A stretch of 64,000 bases of DNA from the NCBI RefSeq assembly GCF_013408095.1, contig NZ_JACBZF010000004.1, positions 1 through 64,000 on the forward strand, in the 5' to 3' direction. The notes beneath the pieces are model-generated. The model saw only the letters and a list, made by a program, of their open reading frames with translations. It did no database searches and was not told the origin of the DNA. The DNA comes from Novosphingobium marinum. Lineage in GTDB: Bacteria > Pseudomonadota > Alphaproteobacteria > Sphingomonadales > Sphingomonadaceae. Shown piece by piece: positions 15,351 through 23,894 of the stretch (its first letter is position 1; each line of letters starts with the position of its first letter). Made by a program: the position numbers and the translations under genes.

Positions 15351-15893
15351 ATAGCACCCCCACCCCGGCGCTCGCTCACGCCACCCGTGAAGAGCGGGCC
15401 CCGCTACAACAATTTCATCAACGTCGACAAGGTGCGCGTCATCGACGACGACGGTGAGAACCTCGGCGTCATGTACACGCGCGAAGCAATCGAACGCGCG
15501 GCGGATGCCGGCCTCGATCTCGTGGAAGTCTCGCCGAACGCCGATCCGCCGGTCTGCAAGTTCCTCGATGTCGGCAAGTTCCGCTACGAGGCGCAGAAGA
15601 AGGCGAACCAGCAGCGCAAGACGCAGAAGACCCAGGACATCAAGGAGGTCAAGATGCGTCCCAACATCGACACGCACGATTACGACGTGAAGATGCGCAA
15701 CGTGAACAAGTTCATCGAGAACGGCGACAAGGTGAAGGTCACCCTGCGCTTTCGCGGTCGCGAGATGTCGCACCAGGAGCTCGGCATGAACCTGCTGACG
15801 CGCGTGCGAGAAGACGTGGCCGAGATCGCCAAGGTCGAATCCTTCCCCCGCATGGAAGGTCGCCAGATGCTGATGGTGCTCGCTCCGAAGTAG
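15351..15893 (+). CDS. infC: translation initiation factor IF-3, non-AUG (ATA) start
   Basis: A 180-residue initiation factor: [19 protein letters not shown] at the N-terminus, then [16 protein letters not shown] linker and the C-terminal ribosome-binding domain ([15 protein letters not shown]). The frame has no in-frame ATG at its 5' end; the only canonical alternative is TTG at 15324, which has no ribosome site. An AGGAG at 15339-15343 lies exactly 7 nt before an ATA codon at 15351, giving [12 protein letters not shown] after initiator Met. infC genes commonly use rare start codons so that IF-3 represses its own translation, and ATA fits that mechanism. Confidence 0.93.
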   Translation: MAPPPRRSLTPPVKSGPRYNNFINVDKVRVIDDDGENLGVMYTREAIERAADAGLDLVEVSPNADPPVCKFLDVGKFRYEAQKKANQQRKTQKTQDIKEVKMRPNIDTHDYDVKMRNVNKFIENGDKVKVTLRFRGREMSHQELGMNLLTRVREDVAEIAKVESFPRMEGRQMLMVLAPK

Positions 15894-15915
15894 GCTTTCC
15901 GTCGCCGGCCTGCGT

Positions 15916-16320
15916 TCATTCGAGCGTCGGCGGCTCCCAGAGTTCTATCGGGTTGCCTTCCGGATCGTGGATTCGGGCGAAGCGCCCGATGTCCGGGTGA
16001 TCCCACTCGTCCCTGCGCTCGGCTCCGATGCCGGCTGCCGAGAGGCGGGCGACGAGTGCGTCGAGGCCGGACACCCTGAGGTTCAGCATGACCTGCCGGT
16101 CGGCCGGGAAATAATCGGTCTTGCGCTCGAACATAGAGAAGACCGTGTCGCCCGCGTCCTGCCGCCATGTCCAATTGCCTTCCGGATCGGGCTGGCCCGC
16201 CGCGGTCACCACGATGCCGAGGTTGTCGCGGTACCACGCGGCCATGCCCCCGGGATCGTCGGTGCGCAGGAAAATGCCGCCGATGCCGAGAACCCTGCCT
16301 TCGCCGTTTCCTTCGGCCAT
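15916..16320 (-). CDS. VOC-family (glyoxalase/bleomycin-resistance fold) protein
   Basis: A 134-residue single vicinal-oxygen-chelate domain: GIGGIFLRTDDPGGMAAWYRDNLGI at the start and FARIHDPEGNPIELWEPP at the end, with the terminal Glu (IELWEP) that usually binds metal. Family members include glyoxalases, dioxygenases and antibiotic-binding proteins; the substrate cannot be told. It is convergent with infC and divergent from the DASS transporter at 16401. Confidence 0.85.
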   Translation of the reverse strand: MAEGNGEGRVLGIGGIFLRTDDPGGMAAWYRDNLGIVVTAAGQPDPEGNWTWRQDAGDTVFSMFERKTDYFPADRQVMLNLRVSGLDALVARLSAAGIGAERRDEWDHPDIGRFARIHDPEGNPIELWEPPTLE

Positions 16321-16400
16321 GATCGACTCCGCTACTTGCCCCGCCGCGCGGCAAGCCTAGACTCCGCGCCGCGAGGAGCAAAGCGGGGGATGCAATCGTC

Positions 16401-17810
16401 ATGAGCGCAAGGCGCATCGGCTTCATCGCCGGAATCGTGCTGTTCGCGCTGACGCTGGTGCTGCCGGCGCCCGCCGGCATGCCCGCACCTGCATGGCCGG
16501 TGGCCGGGCTCGTCGCGCTGATGGCCGCCTGGTGGATGACCGAGGCGCTGCCGCTGACCGTCACCGCCCTGATGCCGTTCCTTGTGCTGCCGTTCGCCGG
16601 AGTGATGACCGCGACCGAGACGGCCGCTTCGTACTATTCGCCCACGCTGTTCCTGATCCTCGGCGGTGCGTTCATTGCGCTCGCGATCGAGCGGACCGGG
16701 CTGCACCGACGGCTAGCGCTCGCGATCCTGGACCATCTCGGCAAGGGGGGCGGCTCCGGCCGCGTGCTGCTCGCCTTCATGCTGACGGCGGCGGTACTTT
16801 CGATGGCGATATCGAATACGTCGTCCTCGCTGATCATGATGCCGATGGCGCTCGCGGTACTCGCTGGCGGCGGGATCGATACCGAGGATCGCGAGGGACT
16901 GGCCGGCGCCTTGCCGATGGGAATCGCCTTCGGAGCGACCATCGGGGGGCTCGCGACCATCGTCGGTTCGCCGACGAACGCCATTGCCGTCGCGCTGTTC
17001 GACCGGCTCATCGGCGTGCGGATCAGCTTCGCCGAATGGACCGCCTACGGCCTGCCTGTCGCGATCCTCGGCGTACCGCTTGCAGCATTCATCATCGCCA
17101 GGGTCCAGGGCCTCAAGAGCCGCTCGTTCGACCTGTCCGCCGCCCGCGAGGCAGTGCGCGTGCAGACCCGCTGGACGTTGCCGGAACGACGCCTCGTTCC
17201 CCTCGTGGCCGCGACGTTCGCTTTGTGGATGTTGCGCCCCCTCATTGCCCCGTGGTTGCCGGAGGGATCGCTTACCGACGGGACGATCGCCATCGCGGCA
17301 GGGGTGCTGCTTTTCGTGCTCCCCGACGGTACCGGGCGACCGCTTCTGGTCTGGGAAGAGGGCGACCGCGCTCCGTGGGGCGTCATCACCATGTTCGGCG
17401 GAGGCCTTGCCCTTGCCGCCGGAATGGGAGCATCGGGCCTCGCCGACTGGCTTGGGCAGTCGCTTTTGCCGCTGCGGTCGGTACCGCTTCCCCTCGTCGC
17501 CGTCGCTATCGTCGCGATGGTCGTGCTGGTCACGGAATTTGCCAGCAACGTCGCGACGGCCAGCGGTATCGTGCCGGTCGTCGCCAGCCTGACGGTCGCG
17601 CTCGGGGTCGATCCGCTGCTGCTGGCGATGCCCGCGGCGCTCGCCGCCAGCTGGGGTTTCATGCTGCCCGCGGGCACCGGCCCCAATGCCATCGCCTGGT
17701 CGACCGGTCACATCGCCCTGCCACGTATGGTGAAGGCCGGGATCATCCTCGATATCGCAGGCATCTTTTTGCTGGTCGCAGTCGTTTGGACGGTACGAGC
17801 GCTGCTCTGA
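16401..17810 (+). CDS. DASS/SLC13-family anion transporter
   Basis: A 469-residue polytopic inner-membrane protein with about 11-12 hydrophobic segments. The duplicated SNT-type substrate/sodium motifs are visible: ISNTSSSLIMMPMA in the first half and TEFASNVATASGIVP in the second, with GSPTNAIA and GTGPNAIA loops. The family imports di- and tricarboxylates or sulfate with sodium. Substrate is not predictable here. It is followed after 35 nt by the PLP enzyme gene on the same strand, possibly one unit. Confidence 0.92.
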   Translation: MSARRIGFIAGIVLFALTLVLPAPAGMPAPAWPVAGLVALMAAWWMTEALPLTVTALMPFLVLPFAGVMTATETAASYYSPTLFLILGGAFIALAIERTGLHRRLALAILDHLGKGGGSGRVLLAFMLTAAVLSMAISNTSSSLIMMPMALAVLAGGGIDTEDREGLAGALPMGIAFGATIGGLATIVGSPTNAIAVALFDRLIGVRISFAEWTAYGLPVAILGVPLAAFIIARVQGLKSRSFDLSAAREAVRVQTRWTLPERRLVPLVAATFALWMLRPLIAPWLPEGSLTDGTIAIAAGVLLFVLPDGTGRPLLVWEEGDRAPWGVITMFGGGLALAAGMGASGLADWLGQSLLPLRSVPLPLVAVAIVAMVVLVTEFASNVATASGIVPVVASLTVALGVDPLLLAMPAALAASWGFMLPAGTGPNAIAWSTGHIALPRMVKAGIILDIAGIFLLVAVVWTVRALL

Positions 17811-17845
17811 CGGCGCGCATCCATTGAACCGGAGAGAAATCGCCG

Positions 17846-19162
17846 ATGTCCGATCCGATCGACACCCCCACCCCTCGCCGCAAACCGAAGCCCGAAGTCA
17901 CTACTCTCGGCGGGCGCGAGTTGAAGCCCTCCACGCTGATGATGGGCTACGGCTTCGATCCTGTCCTGTCCGAAGGCGCGCTCAAGCCGCCGATCTTCCT
18001 GACCTCGACGTTCGCGTTCGAGAGCGCCGCTGCGGGCAAGCGCCACTTCGAGGGCCTGACCGGCAAGCGCGCAGGGGATGTCGAAGGCCTCGTTTATTCG
18101 CGCTTCAACGGTCCCAACCAGGAGATTCTCGAAGACAGGCTCGCCATCTGGGACGAGGCCGAGGACGCCTTGGTCTTCTCCAGCGGCATGTCGGCAATCG
18201 CGACGCTGCTGCTGGCATTCTGCAACTCGGGCGACGTGGTCGTTCATTCCGGACCGCTCTACGCCGCCACGGAGGGCTTCATCGCGAAGATCTTGTCGAA
18301 GTACGGCGTGACCTACGTCGATTTCCCGGCGAACGCGAGCGCGAACGAGCTCGAAGCCGCCGTGGCCAGGGGCAAGGAACTGGCCGAAAGCCAGGGCGGC
18401 AAGCTGGCGATGATCTACCTCGAAAGTCCGGCCAACCCTACCAACGCGCTGGTCGACATCGAGGCGGTCGGCAAGGCCCGTAAGAAGTCCTATGGCGAGG
18501 CGGACGACGCCCCGCCCATCGCCATCGACAACACCTTCCTCGGCCCGCTGTGGCAGCATCCGCTCGATCACGGAGCGGATATCGTCGTCTACTCGCTGAC
18601 CAAGTACATCGGCGGGCACTCGGACCTCGTCGCGGGCGGCCTTTCGGGCGAGAAGCGCTGGATGGACCCGGTGCGGGCATTGCGCAACACGATGGGCACC
18701 ATATGCGACCCGAACACCGCCTGGATGCTGCTGCGAAGCCTCGAGACCGTCGAACTGCGCATGGCGCGGGCGGGGGAGAATGCGGCCAGGGTTTGCGAAT
18801 TCCTGCGCGCCCATCCGAAGGTCGATGGCCTCGGCTACCTCGGCTTCATTTCGGACCCGGCGCAGAAGGACATCTTCGAACGCCACTGCCTCGGCGCCGG
18901 CAGCACTTTCTCGCTTTTCGTCAAGGGCGGGGAGGCGGAGAGCTTCCGCTTTCTCGATTCGCTGAAGATCGCAAAGCTTGCGGTCAGCCTCGGCGGCACG
19001 GAAACGCTCGCCAGCCATCCGGCCTCGATGACGCACCTGTCGGTACCCGAAGAGCGCAAGGCAGCACTCGGAATCACCCAAAATCTCGTGCGAATCTCCA
19101 TCGGAATCGAGGATGCCGATGATCTGATCGCCGATTTCGACCAGGCTCTCGCCTCGATCTGA
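17846..19162 (+). CDS. cystathionine gamma-synthase / methionine gamma-lyase family PLP enzyme
   Basis: A 438-residue fold-type I PLP enzyme. The Schiff-base lysine is Lys253 in YSLTKYIGGHSD; the PLP-phosphate region is SSGMSAIAT, Tyr in VYSRFNGPN, and the ring-binding Asp in IAIDNTFLGP. LESPANPTN is typical of the Cys/Met metabolism group. An insert (KARKKSYGEADDAPP) before the active-site strand and the long N-terminus distinguish a subfamily usually left as cystathionine gamma-synthase family. Reaction (synthesis or gamma-elimination) cannot be fixed by eye. Confidence 0.88.
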   Translation: MSDPIDTPTPRRKPKPEVTTLGGRELKPSTLMMGYGFDPVLSEGALKPPIFLTSTFAFESAAAGKRHFEGLTGKRAGDVEGLVYSRFNGPNQEILEDRLAIWDEAEDALVFSSGMSAIATLLLAFCNSGDVVVHSGPLYAATEGFIAKILSKYGVTYVDFPANASANELEAAVARGKELAESQGGKLAMIYLESPANPTNALVDIEAVGKARKKSYGEADDAPPIAIDNTFLGPLWQHPLDHGADIVVYSLTKYIGGHSDLVAGGLSGEKRWMDPVRALRNTMGTICDPNTAWMLLRSLETVELRMARAGENAARVCEFLRAHPKVDGLGYLGFISDPAQKDIFERHCLGAGSTFSLFVKGGEAESFRFLDSLKIAKLAVSLGGTETLASHPASMTHLSVPEERKAALGITQNLVRISIGIEDADDLIADFDQALASI

Positions 19163-19263
19163 AAGTCGCGCCAGACGCCGCTTTGCACGACTAAGCTTGA
19201 CATACGTTGCCGGGCGGGGAAGCATATCGCCCGAGTTTCCAGTGCCTCAAAGGGGGAAATAAG

Positions 19264-19518
19264 ATGAAGAAATCTCTTGCCGTTTTTGCCGCCGTTGCCC
19301 TTGCTCCGCTCGCTGCTTGCGGTGGCGGTGTAGAAGACGCCGAAGGCGAACTCGCCGAACAGCAGATGGAAGCGTCCGAGGACGTGATCGAAGAGCAGGC
19401 CGATCTCGCCGACGAGATGGGCATGGAGGCTTCGGAAGAAGCGCTCGACGATACCGCCGATGCGATGGGCGAAGCTGCCGACAACGCGGAAGAAATGGCC
19501 GACGACGAAGCCATGTGA
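19264..19518 (+). CDS. small acidic lipoprotein
   Basis: An 84-residue protein with a lipoprotein signal (lipobox LAAC, modified Cys about residue 19). The mature part is almost entirely Glu, Asp, Ala and Met, with repeating EEA/ADEM/ADNAEEM units, and is probably helical or disordered. The ATG at 19264 has an AAGGGGG-type ribosome site upstream. The mature region carries a very strong negative charge. No family is recognised; cation binding or envelope spacing is speculation. A strong hairpin terminator follows at 19569. Confidence 0.75.
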   Translation: MKKSLAVFAAVALAPLAACGGGVEDAEGELAEQQMEASEDVIEEQADLADEMGMEASEEALDDTADAMGEAADNAEEMADDEAM

Positions 19519-19568
19519 TCTTTCGGAGGCATCGGCGGGCTGCCCCTTGCACCCGCCGCGCTTCGAAA

Positions 19569-19599
19569 AAGGGCCTCGACCTGACCGGTCGGGGCCCTT
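19569..19599. terminator. intrinsic terminator, probably bidirectional
   Basis: A 13-bp stem (19569-19581 with 19587-19599, one G-T wobble) with a 5-nt loop lies between convergent genes. On the minus strand it is followed by TTTTT, a proper U-tract for ending the J-domain gene; it can also serve the plus-strand lipoprotein gene. Confidence 0.8.
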
Positions 19600-19635
19600 C
19601 GCTTTCGGGTCGGCTTTTTTGGCGCCCCGTGTCGC

Positions 19636-20175
19636 TTAGCCGTGGCCGTGCCATTCCCGGCGTTCCTCGGCCTGCCGCAGCACCTCGTATGCCAGCTGAT
19701 AGGCCTGGAAAGCCTTGGCAGCTTCCTCGTCGCCCGGTTTCACATCCGGGTGCACCTCCTTGGCCTTCGCGCGCCATGCCTTCCTGACCGCTTCGAAATC
19801 GGCATCGGCGTCGAGGCCCAGTACATCGAGTGCGCGCATCTCGTCCCTCGTACGCGAACCGTCGCCCGAACCGGCCCATCCGTAGTGCGCCGCTTCGCTG
19901 TAGCCTTTCGATTCGGCCTGTTCGGCCTGCTCGCGCTCGGCGGCTTCCTCGGTATCGAGGCCCGCGAAATAATCCCAGCCGCGATTGTATTCGGCAGCAT
20001 GCTGCTGGCAGAAATACCAGCGCTCAGGGCTGTTGGGAGATTTCGGCGCAGGGCAGTCTCCCGGCTCGGAGCACCCGTGCCGGTCGCACAGGCGCACTTG
20101 GGCGGCCTCGCGCCCGCCTTCGTAGCCACGCCAACGCGGGAAGCCCCAGTCGAGCGAGCGCCGGGGCCTACTCAC
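19636..20175 (-). CDS. J-domain protein with N-terminal Cys/His motifs
   Basis: A 179-residue DnaJ-like co-chaperone. The J domain is at the C-terminus (about 113-172) with the Hsp70-stimulating HPD at 142-144. The N-terminal part has C30-x2-H33, C35, C41 and C56-x2-H59, a pattern that could bind zinc, followed by a helical linker rich in Glu/Gln/Ala. A C-terminal J domain without Gly/Phe region identifies a class C J protein, probably recruiting DnaK to a specific client. It is convergent with the lipoprotein gene across a terminator. Confidence 0.88.
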   Translation of the reverse strand: MSRPRRSLDWGFPRWRGYEGGREAAQVRLCDRHGCSEPGDCPAPKSPNSPERWYFCQQHAAEYNRGWDYFAGLDTEEAAEREQAEQAESKGYSEAAHYGWAGSGDGSRTRDEMRALDVLGLDADADFEAVRKAWRAKAKEVHPDVKPGDEEAAKAFQAYQLAYEVLRQAEERREWHGHG

Positions 20176-20329
20176 CTGTCCTCCGGGAGAACGGCGCGGT
20201 TGCCGATTGTCGTTCGTCGATGCTCGTCCGCACCTTCTCGAATGCTCCTAGCTTGGCTTGACCACGGCTGCAGGGAAGGAACCAACGGAACCTGCCGCAT
20301 CGAGCGGCCGCAGAAAGGATCAGCATATC

Positions 20330-20512
20330 ATGAGCGATCGTCTGGCCATAGCCGCGACCGCATCGATTCTGGCGATGTCGCTGTTCGTGCTGTCGGGCAG
20401 CGGAAGCGAGGCCGCCGCTGCCGGACACGGCTTCGACCATGCGTCGCCGCAAGCCGCGACGCATGGCTTGCCCGACCTGTCCCTGAACCTGGCGCTGCCC
20501 GTCATTCGCTGA
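20330..20512 (+). CDS. small exported hypothetical protein
   Basis: A 60-residue protein: hydrophobic segment at about 5-24 (LAIAATASILAMSLFVLSG) followed by a 35-residue His/Ala/Leu-containing tail. It is likely a signal peptide or a single membrane anchor. The start at 20330 has an AAAGGA ribosome site. It is convergent with pal (24-nt gap). No family is recognised; the call rests on ribosome site and hydrophobic profile. Confidence 0.5.
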   Translation: MSDRLAIAATASILAMSLFVLSGSGSEAAAAGHGFDHASPQAATHGLPDLSLNLALPVIR

Positions 20513-20536
20513 AGCGCGACGAGCAGCGCCGGCAGA

Positions 20537-21061
20537 TCAGTTGACGGTGACGGTCACCGCGCGGCGGTTCTGCGCCCAGGCCTGTTCGTCGGAGCCGAGC
20601 GCCACCGGACGTTCCTTGCCGTAGCTGATCGTGTTGACGCGCGACGGAGAGATGCCGAGGCTCACGAGATAATTCTTCGCGGCATTGGCGCGACGCTCGC
20701 CGAGAGCGAGGTTGTATTCACGCGTTCCGCGCTCGTCCGCATGCCCCTCGACCGTGACGCGCGTGTTCGGATAGCGGTTGAGCCATTGCGCCTGCTTCTG
20801 GAGCGAGGCAGCGTCCTCGCTGTCGATGTTGTAGCGGTCAGTATCGAAATAGATCGTGTCCGCGCCCTGCGTGAAGTTCACGAAGTCGGCCTGGCTGCCC
20901 TGCTGGAGTCCGAGCTCCGAACTGGACGGCTGCGACGAGGTCGACGTGCCGGTGCCGGACGGCTGCGGCGGCAACTCCTCGGGCGCATTGGTGGCGCAGG
21001 CAGACAGGGCAAGCGAGCCGGCAAGGATAAGGCCGGTTCCGATCTTCAGGTTGGCAGGCAT
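20537..21061 (-). CDS. pal: peptidoglycan-associated lipoprotein Pal
   Basis: A 174-residue outer-membrane lipoprotein. The lipobox ends at Cys22 (LSAC); a Ser/Gln/Gly-rich linker follows, then an OmpA-like peptidoglycan-binding domain (about 68-174) with FDTDRYNI, VEGHADERGTREYN, ALGERRANAAK and RRAVTVTV. It anchors the outer membrane to the cell wall and partners TolB. The ATG at 21061 has a GAGGAG ribosome site; an upstream start would bury the signal. It is the last gene of the tol-pal operon. Confidence 0.96.
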   Translation of the reverse strand: MPANLKIGTGLILAGSLALSACATNAPEELPPQPSGTGTSTSSQPSSSELGLQQGSQADFVNFTQGADTIYFDTDRYNIDSEDAASLQKQAQWLNRYPNTRVTVEGHADERGTREYNLALGERRANAAKNYLVSLGISPSRVNTISYGKERPVALGSDEQAWAQNRRAVTVTVN

Positions 21062-21152
21062 TGGCAATCTCCTCGTCCTTCGAAATTCACGTTCCGTGCG
21101 ATCGTGCACAGAGTCAATCGTTTCAGAAACGGATTCGTTGCGCGCGCCCTGC

Positions 21153-22559
21153 TCACTCGCGGATCGGCCCCCACGCGGGGTCCGACGCGCCCACCGGCGT
21201 CGGCAACTGCCGCTCGTTCCGCCCGGTGAGGTCGACCTGCCAGATCGAGGTCTTGCCCGAGTTGCGTTCGGTCCTGAAGAACTGGATGATTCGGCCGTTG
21301 GGGGACCATGTCGGCGCTTCGTCCTGCCAGCTGTCGGTCAGGTGGCGCATGTTGCGGCCATTGGGGTTCATGACCGCCACGCGCAGGTCGCCCGCGATAT
21401 GCGTGAAGGCGATCTGGTCTCCGCGCGGACTCCACTCGGGCGTCGCGGCCCGTCCGCCGAAAAAGCTGATCCGGCGCTGGTTCGATCCGTCCGCGTCCAT
21501 GAGGTAGACCTGCTGGGTGCCCGAACGGTCGCTTTCGAACACGATGCGCTGCCCGTCGGGAGAAAAGCTGCCGCCGACGTCGATGCCCGGGCTGTCGGTC
21601 AGCCGCTGCGGTTCACCGCCGCTGGCCGAAATGCGGTAGATGTCGGTGTTGCCGGCGATCGCCATCGAATAGAGGATCCAGCGCCCGTCGGGCGACCAGC
21701 GCGGGGCGATGGTCGGGTTGTCGCTGCGTGTCACGAGCCGCTGCGTATCGGTCTGCAGGTCGTAGACGTAGATGCTCGGCTGCCCGTTGAGATAGGACAG
21801 ATAGAGGATCTTCGAATAGTCGGGCGAATAGCGCGGCGTCAGCGCCGTCGCCTGTCCGCTGGTCAGGTAGCGGTGGTTTGCGCCATCCGAATCCATCACC
21901 GCCAGGCGCTTCAACCGGCGGTCTTTCGGGCCTGTCTCGGCGATGTAGGCGATGCGGCTGTCGAAGAAGGGGCTTTCGCCCGAAAGCCGCGAGTAGACGA
22001 GGTCGGCGCACTTGTGCCCGGCTCGCCGCCAGTCGCCCGCAGATACGACCCAGCCCGCCTTGGCGAGTTCCATGCGCAGCGCAACGTCGTAGAGATAGCA
22101 GCCGACAACGAGGTTGCCGCCCGACTGCTGGCGAACGTAGCCCTGCACCAGCATGTCGGCGCTGCGCAGCTGCCAGACGGGATAGTCCGGCGCCTGGACT
22201 TCGCTGAATTGCGGCTGCGGAAGTCCCTGCGGACCGGCGGGCTTGAACAGCCCGTTGTTGCGCAGGTCGTTCGCGATGACTTCCGAGATCGCACGGCCCA
22301 GCGCCGCGGTCGATCCCGCGTTGGTCTGCGTCGGCACGTCGCGGTCCGTCGCGAAACTGGTGATCGCTATGCCGAGATCCTGCCACTCGCTCTCGTCGGA
22401 GACCGTAACCGTAAGACCGCCTTCCTCGGCGGCGGGTGCGGTTTCGGTGGCCACCGGCTCGGCAGCGATCGTCGGCGCTTCCTGTACCTCCTGTGCGGAC
22501 GCGGGCAGCGCCACGAACATGGTGGTGGCAAGAGCGAGCAGTTTCAGGGCGGACTTCAT
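21153..22559 (-). CDS. tolB: Tol-Pal system periplasmic protein TolB
   Basis: A 468-residue periplasmic protein with a signal peptide (cleavage near ASA, residue 22). The N-terminal domain (about 45-175) precedes a six-bladed beta-propeller with repeated SPDG-type blade motifs (RYSPDYSKILYLSY, RWSPDGRWILYS, SFSPDGQRIVFESD, EWSPRGDQIAFTH, TWSPNGRIIQF). It binds Pal and links it to the inner-membrane TolQRA motor. It starts 2 nt after tolA ends. Confidence 0.96.
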   Translation of the reverse strand: MKSALKLLALATTMFVALPASAQEVQEAPTIAAEPVATETAPAAEEGGLTVTVSDESEWQDLGIAITSFATDRDVPTQTNAGSTAALGRAISEVIANDLRNNGLFKPAGPQGLPQPQFSEVQAPDYPVWQLRSADMLVQGYVRQQSGGNLVVGCYLYDVALRMELAKAGWVVSAGDWRRAGHKCADLVYSRLSGESPFFDSRIAYIAETGPKDRRLKRLAVMDSDGANHRYLTSGQATALTPRYSPDYSKILYLSYLNGQPSIYVYDLQTDTQRLVTRSDNPTIAPRWSPDGRWILYSMAIAGNTDIYRISASGGEPQRLTDSPGIDVGGSFSPDGQRIVFESDRSGTQQVYLMDADGSNQRRISFFGGRAATPEWSPRGDQIAFTHIAGDLRVAVMNPNGRNMRHLTDSWQDEAPTWSPNGRIIQFFRTERNSGKTSIWQVDLTGRNERQLPTPVGASDPAWGPIRE

Positions 22560-22561
22560 TT

Positions 22562-23398
22562 CTACAACCTTCTGTCGAACTGTGACGTGACTGTCTTCCA
22601 GCCCTCGTAATATTCCTCGGGCAGGTTGAACGGAGCGGCCAGCCGCACTGCCCGGATCGCCTGCTCTGCGTGGCGTTCCTTCTGCGCTTCGTTCGCGGGC
22701 GTCACCCCGCTCTGCCGCACCACGCTCGGCGAGCCGGAAAGACTGCCGTCGCGGTTGAGGCTGAAACGCACGACCGTGACAAGAAGCTCCGCCTCGGCAC
22801 CCTGCGGCGCCGTCCAGTGCGGCTTGAGCTGGCGCGTGATCGCACTGGCGAGCGAGGACTGCACGCGCGGCCCGATCGTGGCAGCGGGACCGTTGCGCGA
22901 AGAACCTTCGGACCCCGATGCGCCATCGAGGAAATTGCTGCCGACGCGGCTGCCTCCCGACTTCTCGGCTGGAGCGGACGTACGCCGGGGAGCGGGCGCG
23001 CTGGTCTGGCGCGGCGCAGGTGCCGCCGTCTGCCTCGGTGTGGGCCGCGATGTGGTTCGCGGCGCAGGGCGTGGTTCGGGCCGGGGTGCGGGCGCGGGCC
23101 GGGTCACGGTTTCGGGGATCGGCAGCGGCAAGGCATCGACGATCGCAGGCAGCGGCACCGAATCGGCAAGGCGCTCGCCCAGTTCGGGCGCGATGTCCGG
23201 CGCGGGATCGGCATAAGGCGTCGGCGAGGTCGAAGTGAGGCCGACATTGTCGCTCAGCGTCACCTGTATCCGCTCGGGCTTCGGAATCGTCTCGACGGCA
23301 GGCGGGCGCAGCAGCAGGACGCCCAGGACGGCCGCGTGCAGCACGACCGCGACGGCGAGGCCGACGCGTTCGTCTCCGTTGAGGGAAATCGCTGCCAT
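22562..23398 (-). CDS. tolA: TolA-like energy-transducing protein
   Basis: A 278-residue protein: one transmembrane segment (about 12-30), a long Pro/Ala/Arg/Thr-rich linker (about 75-155) and a C-terminal TolA/TonB-like domain (SALASAITRQLKPHW then VVRFSLNRDGSLSG). It spans the periplasm and couples the TolQR motor to TolB-Pal. The linker is short and proline-rich, as usual in alphaproteobacteria, and not the long helix of enterics. It lies between tolR (9-nt gap) and tolB. Confidence 0.92.
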   Translation of the reverse strand: MAAISLNGDERVGLAVAVVLHAAVLGVLLLRPPAVETIPKPERIQVTLSDNVGLTSTSPTPYADPAPDIAPELGERLADSVPLPAIVDALPLPIPETVTRPAPAPRPEPRPAPRTTSRPTPRQTAAPAPRQTSAPAPRRTSAPAEKSGGSRVGSNFLDGASGSEGSSRNGPAATIGPRVQSSLASAITRQLKPHWTAPQGAEAELLVTVVRFSLNRDGSLSGSPSVVRQSGVTPANEAQKERHAEQAIRAVRLAAPFNLPEEYYEGWKTVTSQFDRRL

Positions 23399-23407
23399 CG
23401 TGCCGGG

Positions 23408-23893
23408 CTATTCGGACGCGCCTGAACCGTCGCTGACGCCGGGCACGCCGGCCGACGCGCTCGTCACCAGCGAGATCGAGTTGAAGCCCGCCCGGTTGAG
23501 TTCGCCCATCACGCCCATCACGCGACCGTAGTCGAGCGCCGTATCGGCCCGCAGCGTGACCAGCGGCGGACGCCCGTCGCCGCCGGTCGGTATGTCGGCC
23601 AGCCGCTCGGGCAGTTCGCCGGGTGCAAGCTGTTCGTCGTCGAGGTAGACGGCGCCGTCCCGGCTCATCGAAATGGTGATCTGCCGCGCTTCCTCGGCGA
23701 GCGCCTTGGCCCGGCTTTCGGGCAGTTCCACCGGCACCCCGGCGGTCAGCAGCGGGGCGGTCACCATGAAGATGATGAGCAGCACCAGCATGACGTCGAC
23801 AAACGGGGTGACGTTGATTTCTGCCATCGGCGCCCGCCCGCCGCGTCCCTTGCGCCGCGTACCTCCGCGTCCGCCGGCAAGGCCCATCGCCAT
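23408..23893 (-). CDS. tolR: Tol-Pal motor subunit TolR
   Basis: A 161-residue protein with one transmembrane helix carrying the proton-path Asp (FVDVMLVLLIIFM) and a periplasmic ExbD/TolR domain with ITISMSRDGAVYLD. The basic N-terminal stretch (RGGTRRKGRGG) stays cytoplasmic. The ATG at 23893 is 1 nt past the tolQ stop codon. It forms the proton channel with TolQ. Confidence 0.95.
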   Translation of the reverse strand: MAMGLAGGRGGTRRKGRGGRAPMAEINVTPFVDVMLVLLIIFMVTAPLLTAGVPVELPESRAKALAEEARQITISMSRDGAVYLDDEQLAPGELPERLADIPTGGDGRPPLVTLRADTALDYGRVMGVMGELNRAGFNSISLVTSASAGVPGVSDGSGASE

Positions 23894-23894
23894 G

